A stretch of 33,608 nucleotides of DNA from Chitinispirillales bacterium (GCA_031254455.1 JAIRUI010000040.1:1-33608); one strand, 5' to 3'; positions 16,584 to 25,699 are shown, numbered from the stretch's first letter. Numbers and translations are program-made. The notes: generated by a model not told the origin, from the letters alone.

Positions 16584-17006
16584 ATGCTCTCACCTAAAAA
16601 AGTGAAATGGCGTAAGCCGCAAAAAGGGAGAACTAAAGGTAAAGCAGCCCGCGGTAATACTTTAGCGTTCGGTGATTGCGGAATTCAGGCGCTTGAACCT
16701 GGACGTATATCCAGTAGGCAAATTGAAGCGGCGCGTGTTGCTATGACTCGTAAAATTAAGAGAGGCGCAAAAGTTTGGATTCGCGTATTTCCTAATAAAG
16801 CGATAACGAAGAAGCCGGCGGAAACGCGTATGGGTAAAGGTAAAGGATCGCCGGAATTTTGGGCGGCGGTTATTCGTCCTGGAACCATTCTTTTTGAAAT
16901 GGCCGGCGCTCCTGATAAGGTAATAGAGGAAGAGGCGATGCGTTTGGCTATGCACAAACTTCCGATTAAGGTAAGGTACATTGTAAATGAATTGGCAAAG
17001 GATTAA
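16584..17006 (+). CDS. rplP: 50S ribosomal protein L16
   Basis: 140 residues. It opens [16 protein letters not shown] and carries [20 protein letters not shown] and the [18 protein letters not shown] loop near the A site and peptidyl-transferase centre. Normal length. ATG follows AAAGGAAAAT. Six bases separate it from rpmC. Confidence 0.98.
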   Translation: MLSPKKVKWRKPQKGRTKGKAARGNTLAFGDCGIQALEPGRISSRQIEAARVAMTRKIKRGAKVWIRVFPNKAITKKPAETRMGKGKGSPEFWAAVIRPGTILFEMAGAPDKVIEEEAMRLAMHKLPIKVRYIVNELAKD

Positions 17007-17012
17007 TTTTCA

Positions 17013-17204
17013 ATGAAAGCTAAAGAATTGAGAGAACTGGATAGAGACGGATTGACAAATAAGATTGAAGAACTTGAAGAACTTCATCTTAAATTTCGTT
17101 TCCAGAAAGTTACGGGACAATTGGAAAATCCGTCAAAATTGAGAACTACTCGCAGAGATATTGCCCGGGCGAAAACTATACTCAAAGAGAAAGGTTTTGA
17201 TTAA
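17013..17204 (+). CDS. rpmC: 50S ribosomal protein L29
   Basis: 63 residues of two predicted helices, with MKAKELRELDRDGL at the start and KFRFQKVTGQLENPSKLR in the middle, the L29 signature. It lies next to L23 on the exit rim. AAGGATT precedes the ATG. Confidence 0.97.
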   Translation: MKAKELRELDRDGLTNKIEELEELHLKFRFQKVTGQLENPSKLRTTRRDIARAKTILKEKGFD

Positions 17205-17216
17205 AGGTGCAGGTTT

Positions 17217-17477
17217 ATGGCTGAAGAAAGAAACAAAAGGAAAGTAAAAACCGGAATGGTTGTAAGCGATAAAGCGGACAAAACTATAACGGTCAGTGTT
17301 CAGCGTCAAGAAGTTCATCCTAAGTATGAGAAAATTATTCGTGTGAATAAAAAATATAAAGCGCATGATGAAAAAAATGAGTCTCACGTTGGGGACACGG
17401 TTCGTATTATGGAGACTCGTCCGCTTTCAAAAACAAAGCGCTGGCGTCTTGTAGAAATAATTGAAAAAGCGAAATAA
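17217..17477 (+). CDS. rpsQ: 30S ribosomal protein S17
   Basis: 86 residues, OB-fold primary rRNA-binding protein. Signatures are [39 protein letters not shown] and [20 protein letters not shown]. Twelve bases after rpmC, with AGGTGCAGG upstream of the ATG. Confidence 0.98.
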   Translation: MAEERNKRKVKTGMVVSDKADKTITVSVQRQEVHPKYEKIIRVNKKYKAHDEKNESHVGDTVRIMETRPLSKTKRWRLVEIIEKAK

Positions 17478-17494
17478 CGGTTAGGAGATGACGA

Positions 17495-17863
17495 ATGATA
17501 CAGATGGAAACTAAACTCAAAGTTGCGGATAATTCCGGCGCAAAAATCGTTAAGTGTGTGAAAGTGCTTGGCGGCTCCGGACGGGAATCTGCGTCTTTGG
17601 GAGATATTATAGTTGTGGCGGTTCAGGAAGCTGTTCCTGGTTCTAACGTAAAAAAAGGATCTGTTCAAAAAGCGGTAATTGTTCGTACTGCTAAAGAATA
17701 CGGTCGTAGAGACGGTTCTTATATTCGATTCAGCGATAATGCGGCTGTGCTTATCAATGAAACCGGAGAGCCGAAAGGATCAAGAATTTTTGGTCCTATA
17801 GCGCGCGAGCTTAGGGATAAAGGTTTTATGCGTATTATTTCTTTGGCGCCAGAAGTGTTGTAG
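17495..17863 (+). CDS. rplN: 50S ribosomal protein L14
   Basis: 122 residues, the exact usual length, beginning [19 protein letters not shown] and ending with [19 protein letters not shown]. It is an interface protein contacting 16S rRNA. TTAGGAGATG precedes the start. First gene of the section that corresponds to the spc operon; no new promoter is visible before it. Confidence 0.98.
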   Translation: MIQMETKLKVADNSGAKIVKCVKVLGGSGRESASLGDIIVVAVQEAVPGSNVKKGSVQKAVIVRTAKEYGRRDGSYIRFSDNAAVLINETGEPKGSRIFGPIARELRDKGFMRIISLAPEVL

Positions 17864-17873
17864 AGGAGCGGTT

Positions 17874-18194
17874 ATGTCTTACAGAATTAGAAAAGATGAT
17901 CTTGTTCAGGTGATTTGCGGCGACGAAAAGGGTCAAACCGGTAAAGTACTTGCTGTAAAACCCAAAGAAGACAGAGTTTTGGTCGAAGGGGTTAACATCG
18001 TAAAAAGGCACTCGAAAGCCGATGGGCGGCGTAATATTCAAGCCGGCATTATTGAAAAGGAAGCATATATTCATATATCGAATGTTATGATTGTAGATAA
18101 AAAAGTAAATAAACCGACGCGGATAGGAGTTTCTTTTCTTGCGGACGGTAAAAAAGTAAGAATGTCAAAGAAATCTAAGGAGCAGTTAGATTGA
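17874..18194 (+). CDS. rplX: 50S ribosomal protein L24
   Basis: 106 residues. The KOW motif is clear (DLVQVICGDEKGQTGKVLAV), followed by GVNIVKRHSKADGRRNIQAG. An early large-subunit assembly protein. Its last 4 bases overlap the TTG start of rplE (TTGA), giving translational coupling. Confidence 0.98.
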   Translation: MSYRIRKDDLVQVICGDEKGQTGKVLAVKPKEDRVLVEGVNIVKRHSKADGRRNIQAGIIEKEAYIHISNVMIVDKKVNKPTRIGVSFLADGKKVRMSKKSKEQLD

Positions 18195-18748
18195 GTACTA
18201 AACCTAATATGCCGAGACTTCAAAAGAAGTATTTGGAAAAAATACTTCCCGTGTTGAAAGAGGAGTTGAAACTTGATAATGTTATGGCGATTCCCAAAAT
18301 TGACAAGATTGTACTCAATATGGGCGTCGGAGAAGCGGTAGGTAATAAACGTTATTTGGAAGATGCCGTTTATACATTAACTATGGTTTCCGGGCAAAAG
18401 CCGGTCGTTACTAAGGCGAAAAAAGCGATTTCAAATTTTAAATTGCGAGAAGGATTGCCTATAGGATGCATGGTAACGCTTCGTGGGAAAAGGATGTATG
18501 AATTTCTAGACAGATTAATTTCCGTGACCCTTCCTAGAGTTAAAGATTTTAAGGGGATTTCCGGCAAAGCGTTTGACGGGAGAGGTAATTATAGTTTTGG
18601 TATTCAGGAGAATATTGTGTTTATGGAAGTAGATAGAGACAAGATTGCAAACATCTTGGGATTGCAAGTAACCATTTGCACAACCGCCGGTAGTAACGAG
18701 TCCGCTCGTGTTTTGTTGGAAAAATTCGGAATGCCGTTCCGTAAGTAA
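18191..18748 (+). CDS. rplE: 50S ribosomal protein L5
   Basis: 185 residues from a TTG at 18191 that overlaps the rplX stop; AAGGAG lies 8 bases upstream inside rplX. L5 binds 5S rRNA. Signatures include KIDKIVLNMGVGEA, TKAKKAISNFKLREGLPIG, and FDGRGNYSFGIQENIVF. Normal length. Confidence 0.98.
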   Translation: MSTKPNMPRLQKKYLEKILPVLKEELKLDNVMAIPKIDKIVLNMGVGEAVGNKRYLEDAVYTLTMVSGQKPVVTKAKKAISNFKLREGLPIGCMVTLRGKRMYEFLDRLISVTLPRVKDFKGISGKAFDGRGNYSFGIQENIVFMEVDRDKIANILGLQVTICTTAGSNESARVLLEKFGMPFRK

Positions 18749-18763
18749 TGAGGAGATACCTAT

Positions 18764-18949
18764 ATGGCAAAAAAATCAATGGTTGAGAAACAAAAGAAAA
18801 CTCCGAAGTTTGATGTTCGTAAGTATAACAGATGTAGTCGGTGCGGTCGTCCTCGTGGATATATCAGACAATTTGGAATTTGTCGCATTTGTTTTAGAGA
18901 ATTGGCAAGTCAAGGTATGATACCTGGCGTAGTTAAGTCAAGTTGGTAA
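18764..18949 (+). CDS. rpsN: 30S ribosomal protein S14, zinc-binding short form
   Basis: 61 residues, the short C+ form. The zinc ribbon is complete: Cys24, Cys27, Cys40 and Cys43 ([20 protein letters not shown]). The longer zinc-free form is about 100 residues. TGAGGAGAT lies upstream of the ATG. This form often implies zinc-linked paralogue switching, but no second S14 is in the window. Confidence 0.98.
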   Translation: MAKKSMVEKQKKTPKFDVRKYNRCSRCGRPRGYIRQFGICRICFRELASQGMIPGVVKSSW

Positions 18950-18971
18950 GAGAAAATTAAGGAGAGTAGAT

Positions 18972-19364
18972 ATGATTACTGACCCAATTGCGGACATGTT
19001 TACGGTAATTCGTAATAGTGTTCGGGCTAAAAGGAAAATTGTTACGATACCTGCTTCAAACGTTAAAAAGAATATAACAAAACTTTTGTTTGAAAACGGC
19101 TATATTAGCAAATACGCTTTTGTTGACGACGGGTTGCAAGGTGAAATAAAGATTATTCTTAAATACGAAGGTAAAGATTCGGCTATTAGAGACATTCAAA
19201 GAATCAGCAAGCCAAGCCGCCGTGTTTATGCTCCTGCTACGGAGATCCCAAAAGTGTTGAACGGTATGGGAACTTGCATAGTTTCCACTTCTCAAGGTAT
19301 TATGACTGATTTCCAGTGCCGCAAAAACGGCATCGGCGGTGAGTTGATCGGTAAAGTTTGGTAA
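18972..19364 (+). CDS. rpsH: 30S ribosomal protein S8
   Basis: 130 residues, beginning MITDPIADMFTVIRNSVRAK and ending with STSQGIMTDFQCRKNGIGGE. A primary 16S rRNA-binding protein; in E. coli it represses the spc operon by binding near rplE, and no equivalent site could be verified here. TAAGGAGAG precedes the ATG. Confidence 0.98.
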   Translation: MITDPIADMFTVIRNSVRAKRKIVTIPASNVKKNITKLLFENGYISKYAFVDDGLQGEIKIILKYEGKDSAIRDIQRISKPSRRVYAPATEIPKVLNGMGTCIVSTSQGIMTDFQCRKNGIGGELIGKVW

Positions 19365-19385
19365 TATTCTAATTAAGGAGTTAAA

Positions 19386-19931
19386 TTGTCTCGTCTTGGA
19401 AAAAAACCGATAACGCTTCCCGAAAAAGTGGAAGTTGCGGTAAACGGAAGAACAGTTGCCGCGAAAGGACCAAAAGGAACTTTATCAATGAAACTTTTGG
19501 ACGGCTATTCGGTGAAAATTGAAAATAATGCGATAGTTGTTAAACCGGATAACGACGCAGAAGAGTACAGAGCGAAATGGGGTTTGCTTAGAGTTTTGAT
19601 AAACAATATGGTTTTGGGAGTATCAAAAGGATATACCAAAGGACTTATTATTGAAGGAACCGGTTTCAGGTTCGCTTTGGAAGGCAATAATAAATTAACG
19701 ATTACGGCTGGATATTCTCATTTGGTTCGTTATATTGCTCCTCAAGGTATTGCTTTCACGGCGGAAGGGCAGAACAAAGTATTTGTAAGCGGTATAGATA
19801 AACAACTTGTCGGGCAAGTTGCGGCGGAGATACGCGGGGTGAAAAAACCGGAACCTTATAAAGGCAAAGGTATTCGTTACGATAACGAAGTTATTGTTCG
19901 CAAAGTAGGTAAGAAAAGCGGTAAAAAATAA
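19386..19931 (+). CDS. rplF: 50S ribosomal protein L6
   Basis: 181 residues from a TTG at 19386 with TAAGGAG upstream. It opens SRLGKKPITLPEKVEVAVNG and ends with the conserved KPEPYKGKGIRYDNEVIVRK segment. It sits near the factor-binding site of the large subunit. Confidence 0.98.
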   Translation: MSRLGKKPITLPEKVEVAVNGRTVAAKGPKGTLSMKLLDGYSVKIENNAIVVKPDNDAEEYRAKWGLLRVLINNMVLGVSKGYTKGLIIEGTGFRFALEGNNKLTITAGYSHLVRYIAPQGIAFTAEGQNKVFVSGIDKQLVGQVAAEIRGVKKPEPYKGKGIRYDNEVIVRKVGKKSGKK

Positions 19932-19943
19932 GGGGTAATTAAA

Positions 19944-20306
19944 ATGCCGAAAATAAGTAGAGAAGAAATTCGTAAAACAAGAGCGTTTCATATTAGAAAG
20001 AAAATATTCGGAACTGCGGAGAGACCTCGTTTGAGTGTCTATCGTAGCAACAGTAATATTTTTGCGCAGATTATTGACGATGCGGCGCAAAAAACGCTAT
20101 GTGCCGCGAGCAGTTATGAAAAAGACTTTGTAACCGCCGGAAAAAAGAAAGCCGATATTTCTCGCGAAGTTGGCGTTCTTTTGGCGAAAAAAGCAGTTGC
20201 AAAAGGAATTAAGTCGGTTGTCTTTGATAGAAACGGTTATCTTTACAGCGGCGCAAGGATTAAAAATTTTGCAGACGCTGCACGGGAAAACGGACTTGAA
20301 TTTTAA
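19944..20306 (+). CDS. rplR: 50S ribosomal protein L18
   Basis: 120 residues. Conserved stretches are RPRLSVYRSNSNIFAQIIDD and VVFDRNGYLYSGARIKNFAD, with the usual C-terminal ARENGLEF. A 5S rRNA-binding partner of L5. AAGGGGTAA precedes the ATG. Confidence 0.98.
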   Translation: MPKISREEIRKTRAFHIRKKIFGTAERPRLSVYRSNSNIFAQIIDDAAQKTLCAASSYEKDFVTAGKKKADISREVGVLLAKKAVAKGIKSVVFDRNGYLYSGARIKNFADAARENGLEF

Positions 20307-20321
20307 TTTAAGGAGATAAAT

Positions 20322-20813
20322 TTGTCGAAAACGGAAAATGTTACTAATGCGGAAGGAACCGCTGAACTTAAAGACAGTTTGGTAGTTGTCAATCGTGTAG
20401 CAAAAGTGGTGAAAGGCGGACGCAGATTCGCTTTGAGCGCCTTAGTTGCCGTCGGTGATGAAAACGGGACGATAGGTTTGGGGATAGGTAAAGCCAATGA
20501 GTCGGCTGAAGCGATTCGTAAGGCAAAAGAAAACGCCAAGAAAAATCTTGTAAAAGTTAATCTTGTAAACGGTACTATTCCGCACGAGGTGAACGGAAAA
20601 TTCGGCGCGGGAAAAATGTTTATGAAGCCGGCGGCGCCTGGAGCCGGAGTTATTGCCGGCGGCGCGGCTAGAATTGTTTTAGAACTGGCCGGAGTAAAGG
20701 ATATATTGACAAAGTGTATCGGTTCGCGTAATGCTCATAACTCTGCAAAAGCGACTCTTGCCGGACTGAAAATGTTGAAAACTGTGGACGATATTAAACG
20801 ACTTCGGTCTTAA
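20322..20813 (+). CDS. rpsE: 30S ribosomal protein S5
   Basis: 163 residues from a TTG at 20322 with AAGGAG upstream. The double-stranded RNA-binding-like N-domain ([20 protein letters not shown]) and the C-domain ([20 protein letters not shown], then [15 protein letters not shown]) are intact. S5 takes part in decoding accuracy and the mRNA entry helicase activity. Confidence 0.98.
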   Translation: MSKTENVTNAEGTAELKDSLVVVNRVAKVVKGGRRFALSALVAVGDENGTIGLGIGKANESAEAIRKAKENAKKNLVKVNLVNGTIPHEVNGKFGAGKMFMKPAAPGAGVIAGGAARIVLELAGVKDILTKCIGSRNAHNSAKATLAGLKMLKTVDDIKRLRS

Positions 20814-20834
20814 ATTTGAGAAGGTAATATATAT

Positions 20835-21020
20835 ATGGCGAAGTTGAAAATTACTCAGGTACGTTCTACAATAGGCAGGAATTTTAAGCAAGGTAGAACG
20901 ATTGAAGCTTTGGGGCTTAAACGGCTTCACGACAGTGTTGTGAAAGACGATAAACCTGAAATTCGAGGGATGTTAAACAAAGTTGTTCATCTTGTGAAAG
21001 TTGAAGAGGTGAAAGGGTAA
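20835..21020 (+). CDS. rpmD: 50S ribosomal protein L30
   Basis: 61 residues, beginning [20 protein letters not shown] and with [20 protein letters not shown], the L30 signature. L30 is missing from some phyla, so its presence is mildly informative for classification. Two bases separate it from rplO. Confidence 0.97.
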   Translation: MAKLKITQVRSTIGRNFKQGRTIEALGLKRLHDSVVKDDKPEIRGMLNKVVHLVKVEEVKG

Positions 21021-21022
21021 GA

Positions 21023-21478
21023 ATGTTGAAACTTAATGATTTAAAACCGGCGAACGGCGCAACTCATCATAAACACAGAGTAGGACGAGGCAGCGGTAGC
21101 GGTTGGGGAGCGACTTCGGGGCGCGGTAATAACGGGGCGAAACAAAGAAGCGGTTATTCTCAAAAAGATTATTTTGAGGGCGGGCAGCTTCCTTTAATTC
21201 GTCGTCTTCCTAAAAGAGGTTTTACGAATATATTTAAAAAATATTATCAAGTTGTTAATATTTCCGATATTGAAGCGATTGCAAAAAACGGCGACATCGT
21301 TGATGTGGAATTTTTGTATTCTGCAGGAAGAATTCATAGCAAAGAAGAAATGGTAAAAGTTTTGGGAAACGGTGAAATTACGAAATCGGTAACGGTTAAA
21401 GTAGATGCATTTTCTACGTCTGCGGAAGATAAAATCGCGAAAGCAAATGGTAAAACAGAGGTGTTGAATCGTGCTTGA
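21023..21478 (+). CDS. rplO: 50S ribosomal protein L15
   Basis: 151 residues. The Gly/Arg-rich N-terminal extension (KHRVGRGSGSGWGATSGRGN) and the GGQLPLIRRLPKRGFTN motif are typical. Its 3' end overlaps the start of secY by 8 bases. Confidence 0.98.
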   Translation: MLKLNDLKPANGATHHKHRVGRGSGSGWGATSGRGNNGAKQRSGYSQKDYFEGGQLPLIRRLPKRGFTNIFKKYYQVVNISDIEAIAKNGDIVDVEFLYSAGRIHSKEEMVKVLGNGEITKSVTVKVDAFSTSAEDKIAKANGKTEVLNRA

Positions 21479-22790
21479 TACGCTTAGAAATATGTTTAAA
21501 GTGCCGGAAATTCGTAAAAGGTTTATTTTTACTCTTTTCATTATAGTGATATATCGGTTCGGCGCTCAGATACCCGCTCCAGGAATTGATCCTATGCGGT
21601 TGCAGGAATATTTTGGTTCGTCAAAGAACGATTTCTTCGGTATGTTTGATATGTTTGCCGGCGGTGCTTTTACGAAAGCGTCTGTTTTTGCTTTAGGAAT
21701 TATGCCGTATATTAGCGCATCAATTATAATACAAATGCTTGGGAGCGTTATTCCGTCTTTGCACAAGCTTCAAAAAGAAGGTGCGGAAGGACGCAAAAAA
21801 ATTACACAATTTACAAGATACGGCACATTATTTTTAGCGGCGTTTCAGTCGATAAGCGTTGCTATTTTTTTGAAAAGTATTCAAACGGCGTCGGGACAGC
21901 ACGTGACGCTTGATGTGTTAAGCGGATGGCAGTTTATGATTATTACAGTTATAAGTCTGACTACCGGTTGTATACTTGTGATGTGGCTTGGCGAGCAGAT
22001 TACCAGTAAAGGAATAGGGAATGGAATGTCATTGCTTATACTTTTCGGGATTGTTGCGCGAATACCGCAAATGTTGTTTATGGAATATCAGTATTTGGTT
22101 CAAGGAACGCATACGCTATTCAGAGAATTGATGATTCTTTGTGTGGTTCTCGCTATGATTGCATTTATTGTTTACATTTATCAGGCTGTGCGCAAAATTC
22201 CTATCCAAACGCCTAAAAAGACAATCGGTTCGCGCGTGACGCAAGGGCAGAGTACGGTTATGCCGTTGAAAATAAATTCCGCCGGGGTTATTCCTATTAT
22301 TTTTGCGTCTTCGATTATGATGCTTCCGTCTATGCTTACCGGAGTATTTCAAGACAGCGATTTGGCTAATCGTATAGGAAGGGCTTTTGTGCCTGGGGGA
22401 GTTGTGTATGCGACGTCATTTGCAATATTGATTATATTATTTACGTACTTTTATACGGCTATAATTTTTAATCCTATCGATATTTCGGAAAATCTTAAAA
22501 AATCGGGTGGATTTATTCCCGGGGTGAAACCCGGTAAAGATACGGCGGATTACATAGAAAACGTATTGAATTGTATAACTTTGCCGGGGTCGATATTTTT
22601 AGCGTTTATATCGGTCGCTCCGTTTGTGATGATGAGTAAAATGAACGTATCTTTCTTTTTCGGAGGGACGAGCGTTCTGATTGTTGTAGGAGTTGCACTT
22701 GATACTTTGCAGCAAATAGAGGCGAAATTGCAAAGTCACAATTATAGCGGATTTATGAAAAAAGGGCATCTTAGAGGAAGAATCGGATAA
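21471..22790 (+). CDS. secY: Protein translocase subunit SecY
   Basis: 439 residues from a GTG at 21471 lying inside the end of rplO, with AGAGGTG upstream. It is the channel of the Sec translocon in the inner membrane. About ten hydrophobic segments can be followed from [21 protein letters not shown] to [19 protein letters not shown]. The plug/TM2 region ([17 protein letters not shown]) and the cytoplasmic ribosome-binding loops ([14 protein letters not shown] and the C-terminal [14 protein letters not shown]) are present. The adk and map genes often found after secY are absent; infA follows 2 bases later. Confidence 0.98.
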   Translation: MLDTLRNMFKVPEIRKRFIFTLFIIVIYRFGAQIPAPGIDPMRLQEYFGSSKNDFFGMFDMFAGGAFTKASVFALGIMPYISASIIIQMLGSVIPSLHKLQKEGAEGRKKITQFTRYGTLFLAAFQSISVAIFLKSIQTASGQHVTLDVLSGWQFMIITVISLTTGCILVMWLGEQITSKGIGNGMSLLILFGIVARIPQMLFMEYQYLVQGTHTLFRELMILCVVLAMIAFIVYIYQAVRKIPIQTPKKTIGSRVTQGQSTVMPLKINSAGVIPIIFASSIMMLPSMLTGVFQDSDLANRIGRAFVPGGVVYATSFAILIILFTYFYTAIIFNPIDISENLKKSGGFIPGVKPGKDTADYIENVLNCITLPGSIFLAFISVAPFVMMSKMNVSFFFGGTSVLIVVGVALDTLQQIEAKLQSHNYSGFMKKGHLRGRIG

Positions 22791-22792
22791 AG

Positions 22793-23077
22793 ATGTCGAA
22801 ACAGGATTTGATACAGGTAAAAGGAAAAGTTTTGGAAGCGCTTCCGAACGCTGTTTTCAAAGTGCAGCTTGAAAATAACGGGCATATTCTTGACGCTCAT
22901 ATTTCAGGCAAGGTCAGAATGCACTATGTGAAGATAATACCGGGCGATAAAGTGCTTGTAGAGCTTTCTCCTTATGACTTGTCGCGTGGAAGAATTTATT
23001 ACAGAGAAAAGGATGAAAATCCTAACAATCCCGGTAATAGAAAAGACGGCGGTAAAAAGGGTTCGAATAAAAAATAA
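22793..23077 (+). CDS. infA: Translation initiation factor IF-1 with an extended basic C-terminus
   Basis: 94 residues against about 72 in most bacteria. The S1-like OB fold is complete ([20 protein letters not shown], then [20 protein letters not shown] and LSRGRIYYR). The extra ~22 residues are Asn/Gly/Lys-rich ([20 protein letters not shown]). IF-1 occupies the A site during initiation. The start lies 2 bases after secY and has only a weak Shine-Dalgarno sequence, suggesting coupling. Confidence 0.97.
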   Translation: MSKQDLIQVKGKVLEALPNAVFKVQLENNGHILDAHISGKVRMHYVKIIPGDKVLVELSPYDLSRGRIYYREKDENPNNPGNRKDGGKKGSNKK

Positions 23078-23091
23078 AAAGGAGTAATGCC

Positions 23092-23208
23092 TTGAAAGTT
23101 CAAGCATCAGTAAAAAAAGTTTGTGCAGCGTGTAAGGTTATAAAGAGAAAAGGAATAATTCGGATTATTTGCAGTAAAGACCAACGCCATAAACAGCGTC
23201 AGGGATAA
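23092..23208 (+). CDS. rpmJ: 50S ribosomal protein L36
   Basis: 38 residues, the standard length, from a TTG at 23092 with AAGGAG upstream. An ATG 5 bases earlier leads to a stop after two codons, which supports the TTG. It starts [20 protein letters not shown] and ends RHKQRQG. The zinc ribbon ligands are Cys11, Cys14, Cys27 and His33. The gene is short and easy to miss; it sits in its usual place between infA and rpsM. Confidence 0.96.
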   Translation: MKVQASVKKVCAACKVIKRKGIIRIICSKDQRHKQRQG

Positions 23209-23241
23209 TTTTTTAGAAAAATAATAAAAGGAGAGTGAATA

Positions 23242-23610
23242 GTGGCTCGAGTGGCTGGTGTTGATATACCTGATAACAAACGTGCAGAAATAGCATTAAC
23301 TTACATTTTGGGGATTGGTCGTCCTTCTGCACAGAAAATTTTGAGTAAGACCGGTGTCGATAGAAACGTTCGAATTAAGGATGTTTCGGAAGCGGATTTG
23401 GATAAGATTCGTGAAGTGATTGATGAAGAGTACGTAATTGAAGGAAACCTCAGAACGCAAGTACGTATGGACATAAAACGCCTCATGGATATTGGTTGTT
23501 ACCGCGGTGAAAGACATAAACATAGTCTTCCGTGCCGCGGACAGAAGACAAAAACAAACGCCCGTACCCGTAAAGGTAAAAAGAAAACTGTTCCTAATAA
23601 GAAGAAATAA
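23242..23610 (+). CDS. rpsM: 30S ribosomal protein S13
   Basis: 122 residues from a GTG at 23242, with AAAGGAGAG upstream. It opens [20 protein letters not shown] and contains [11 protein letters not shown], the [20 protein letters not shown] segment and the basic tail [12 protein letters not shown] head protein contacting tRNA and L5. First gene of the alpha-operon section. Confidence 0.98.
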   Translation: MARVAGVDIPDNKRAEIALTYILGIGRPSAQKILSKTGVDRNVRIKDVSEADLDKIREVIDEEYVIEGNLRTQVRMDIKRLMDIGCYRGERHKHSLPCRGQKTKTNARTRKGKKKTVPNKKK

Positions 23611-23625
23611 CAGGAGAAATGTAAT

Positions 23626-24018
23626 ATGGTAAAAGGTTCTGCGAGCAATAACGCAAACAAAAAAATTAAAGCGCCGTTAGAGGGTATTGTTCATGTCCGT
23701 TCGACATTCAATAATACTATCGTAAATATATCAAATGTAAACGGCGATGTGATTTGTTGGGGAACTCCGGGTAAAAACGGATACAAAGGCTCAAGAAAAA
23801 GCACTCCGTTTGCGGCGCAGATCACTGCGGACGCCGTGGCGAAAACAGCCTATGAAGCCGGTATGCGTAAAGTTGAAGTACATATATGCGGAGCCGGAAA
23901 CGGACGTGAAGGAGCGATTCGCGCTGTTGCCGCCGCAGGACTTAAAGTAACGGCTATTAAAGATTTTACGGCTGTTCCTCATAACGGGTGTCGTCCGCCT
24001 AAACGTCGTCGTATATAA
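23626..24018 (+). CDS. rpsK: 30S ribosomal protein S11
   Basis: 130 residues. Signatures are [40 protein letters not shown] and the C-terminal [18 protein letters not shown] platform protein of the small subunit. In many bacteria rpsD follows; here 36 bases lead straight to rpoA. Confidence 0.98.
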   Translation: MVKGSASNNANKKIKAPLEGIVHVRSTFNNTIVNISNVNGDVICWGTPGKNGYKGSRKSTPFAAQITADAVAKTAYEAGMRKVEVHICGAGNGREGAIRAVAAAGLKVTAIKDFTAVPHNGCRPPKRRRI

Positions 24019-24054
24019 ATATTTATTAAAAAAATAAAAAATGGGAGAGCATAA

Positions 24055-25032
24055 ATGAAATGGAAAACACTTTTAATGCCCAAAGGCGTTCAAGTAGAAA
24101 ATCCCGATAATGTGCCTAATTACAGCAGAATTATAGTGGCGCCGCTTGAACGCGGATGGGGTGATACTTTGGGAAACAGTTTGAGAAGGGTAATGTTGTC
24201 TTCTCTGCAGGGGGCGGCCGTTACCGCTATAAAAATAGACGGTGCGTTGCACGAATATACTTCTTTAAAAGGCGTAAGCGAGGATGTCACCGATATTGTT
24301 CTTAATGTGAAAAAATTGAGAGTTAAGTTGATTTCGGACGAACCGGAGATCTTAACCCTGAATCTCAAGGGTAAAGGTGTCGTTAAGGCGTCGGATATTA
24401 ACCAAAATCCGAATGTTTTAATTTTAAATCCGGATTTGAAAATCGCTACTATAAACGAAGAAGCGAATTCAAAAATAACTTTTTATATCGGCGACGGCAT
24501 CGGTTATCGTTCATCGGAATTTAACAAAATCGACACAGGCGATGTCAGTGTAATTGCGGTAGATTCGATATTTTCTCCGGTAAAAATGGTAAATTATACC
24601 GTTGAACGCACTCGCGTTGCGCAAAGAGCGGAACTTGACAAATTGGTTTTTGATATTTGGACGGACGGTTCGCTTACTCCGGAAGAAGCGTTGAGTTATG
24701 CGGCGAAAATATTATTTGATCATCTTGACCAAATTATCAACGTTAAAGCGCAGTTTGAGTCGCTTGAAGAGGATATTATAGATGATAAGATAATGCGTTT
24801 ACGCCATTTGCTTCGGCAGAGAATTGATGAGTTTGAACTTTCTGTTCGGGCGCAAAATTCTATGAAAATGGCTAATATTCAGACGCTTTCCGATTTGGTG
24901 CGTTATCAAGAATCTGAAGTTCTTAAATTGAAGAATTTCGGACGAAAGTCACTGATAGAAGTGAATAAAGTGCTGGCTAATCACGCATTGGCATTTGGGA
25001 TGGATGTAGATAAAATTATGGGTAAAGAATAA
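24055..25032 (+). CDS. rpoA: DNA-directed RNA polymerase subunit alpha
   Basis: 325 residues. The N-terminal dimerisation domain has the conserved APLERGWGDTLGNSLRRVML and YTVERTRVAQRAELDKLVFD. The C-terminal domain (about 255-315), which contacts UP-element DNA and activators, has ELSVRAQNSMKMANIQTLSD and LKNFGRKSLIEVNKVL. GGGAGAG precedes the ATG. Confidence 0.99.
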   Translation: MKWKTLLMPKGVQVENPDNVPNYSRIIVAPLERGWGDTLGNSLRRVMLSSLQGAAVTAIKIDGALHEYTSLKGVSEDVTDIVLNVKKLRVKLISDEPEILTLNLKGKGVVKASDINQNPNVLILNPDLKIATINEEANSKITFYIGDGIGYRSSEFNKIDTGDVSVIAVDSIFSPVKMVNYTVERTRVAQRAELDKLVFDIWTDGSLTPEEALSYAAKILFDHLDQIINVKAQFESLEEDIIDDKIMRLRHLLRQRIDEFELSVRAQNSMKMANIQTLSDLVRYQESEVLKLKNFGRKSLIEVNKVLANHALAFGMDVDKIMGKE

Positions 25033-25066
25033 AATTTAATTTGGTTTTATATAAAGGATTGACAAA

Positions 25067-25453
25067 ATGCGTCATTTAAAATCAGGCAGGAAACTCAACA
25101 GAACCGCGAGTCATCGACGGGCGTTGTTTATAAATTTGTCGTTATCGCTTTTTGAGCACGAAAGAATTACTACGACATTGCCGAAAGCGTTGGAACTTCG
25201 CGGAGTTGTCGAACGGTTCATCACATACGGCAAAAAGGGCGATTTACATGGAATTCGTTTAATATCGCGTTCCATAAAGGACAAAGATATTATAATGAAA
25301 ATCGTGAAAGATCTCGCGGTACAATATAAAGATCGTAACGGCGGTTATACTCGTGTTCTTAAATTAGGTCCTAGAAGAAGCGATAATTCGGAAATGGCTA
25401 TCATCGAACTCGTTGACAGAATGGGAAAGAAAACCGTTGACGGCGCAGAATAA
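25067..25453 (+). CDS. rplQ: 50S ribosomal protein L17
   Basis: 128 residues, beginning MRHLKSGRKLNRTASHRRAL and containing ERITTTLPKALELRGVVERF and GGYTRVLKLGPRRSDNSEMA. A large-subunit protein near the exit tunnel. AAAGGATTG precedes the ATG. It is the last gene of the ribosomal block, and a strong hairpin terminator follows 17 bases later. Confidence 0.98.
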   Translation: MRHLKSGRKLNRTASHRRALFINLSLSLFEHERITTTLPKALELRGVVERFITYGKKGDLHGIRLISRSIKDKDIIMKIVKDLAVQYKDRNGGYTRVLKLGPRRSDNSEMAIIELVDRMGKKTVDGAE

Positions 25454-25470
25454 ATAGATTTTGGCTTTTG

Positions 25471-25516
25471 GTAAAATAAAAAAGCGGCATTTTTCAATGT
25501 CGCTTTTTTATTTTAC
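25471..25516. terminator. Bidirectional intrinsic terminator with a 21-bp stem
   Basis: Left arm 25471-25491 and right arm 25496-25516 pair along 21 bases with one G-U pair and a TTTC loop. The core is GCGGCAT/ATGTCGC, flanked by an A-run on the left and a T-run on the right, so it works as a U-tailed terminator on both strands. It sits between the convergent rplQ and the small motility gene and would end both transcripts. Confidence 0.9.
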
Positions 25517-25528
25517 TTAAAAACTTTT

Positions 25529-25699
25529 TTAAGCGGTAACATCAATTTGTCCGCCCGCTCCGCCGAAATTAGGCGATTGCGGAATCGATTGAATTATTTG
25601 TTCAATTTGAGATGAAACCAAATCTTGTGTTTTTTTCAACATCGCGATATTTATCGCTCCCAATACCTGTCCGCCGGTATTAAGTGAAACTCCATCCAT
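25529..25699 (-). CDS. YjfB-family putative motility protein
   Basis: 56 residues from an ATG at 25699, which follows GGAGG with 5-base spacing. An ATG 12 bases earlier overlaps that site and is less likely. The first half (VSLNTGGQVLGAINIAMLKK, then TQDLVSSQIEQIIQSI) is a short amphipathic helix pattern like the YjfB putative motility family, which is found in flagellated bacteria and has no known biochemical function. The tail is Gly/Pro-rich. A sigma-28-like promoter lies 34 bases upstream, consistent with late flagellar expression. The family call rests on a short alignment by eye. Confidence 0.7.
   Translation of the reverse strand: MDGVSLNTGGQVLGAINIAMLKKTQDLVSSQIEQIIQSIPQSPNFGGAGGQIDVTA

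Noticed and set aside
25037..25070. Possible TTGACA in the rpoA-rplQ gap as a promoter
   Set aside because: The TTGACA falls directly at the rplQ start codon with no room for a -10 before the gene, and the spacing matches the surrounding operon.
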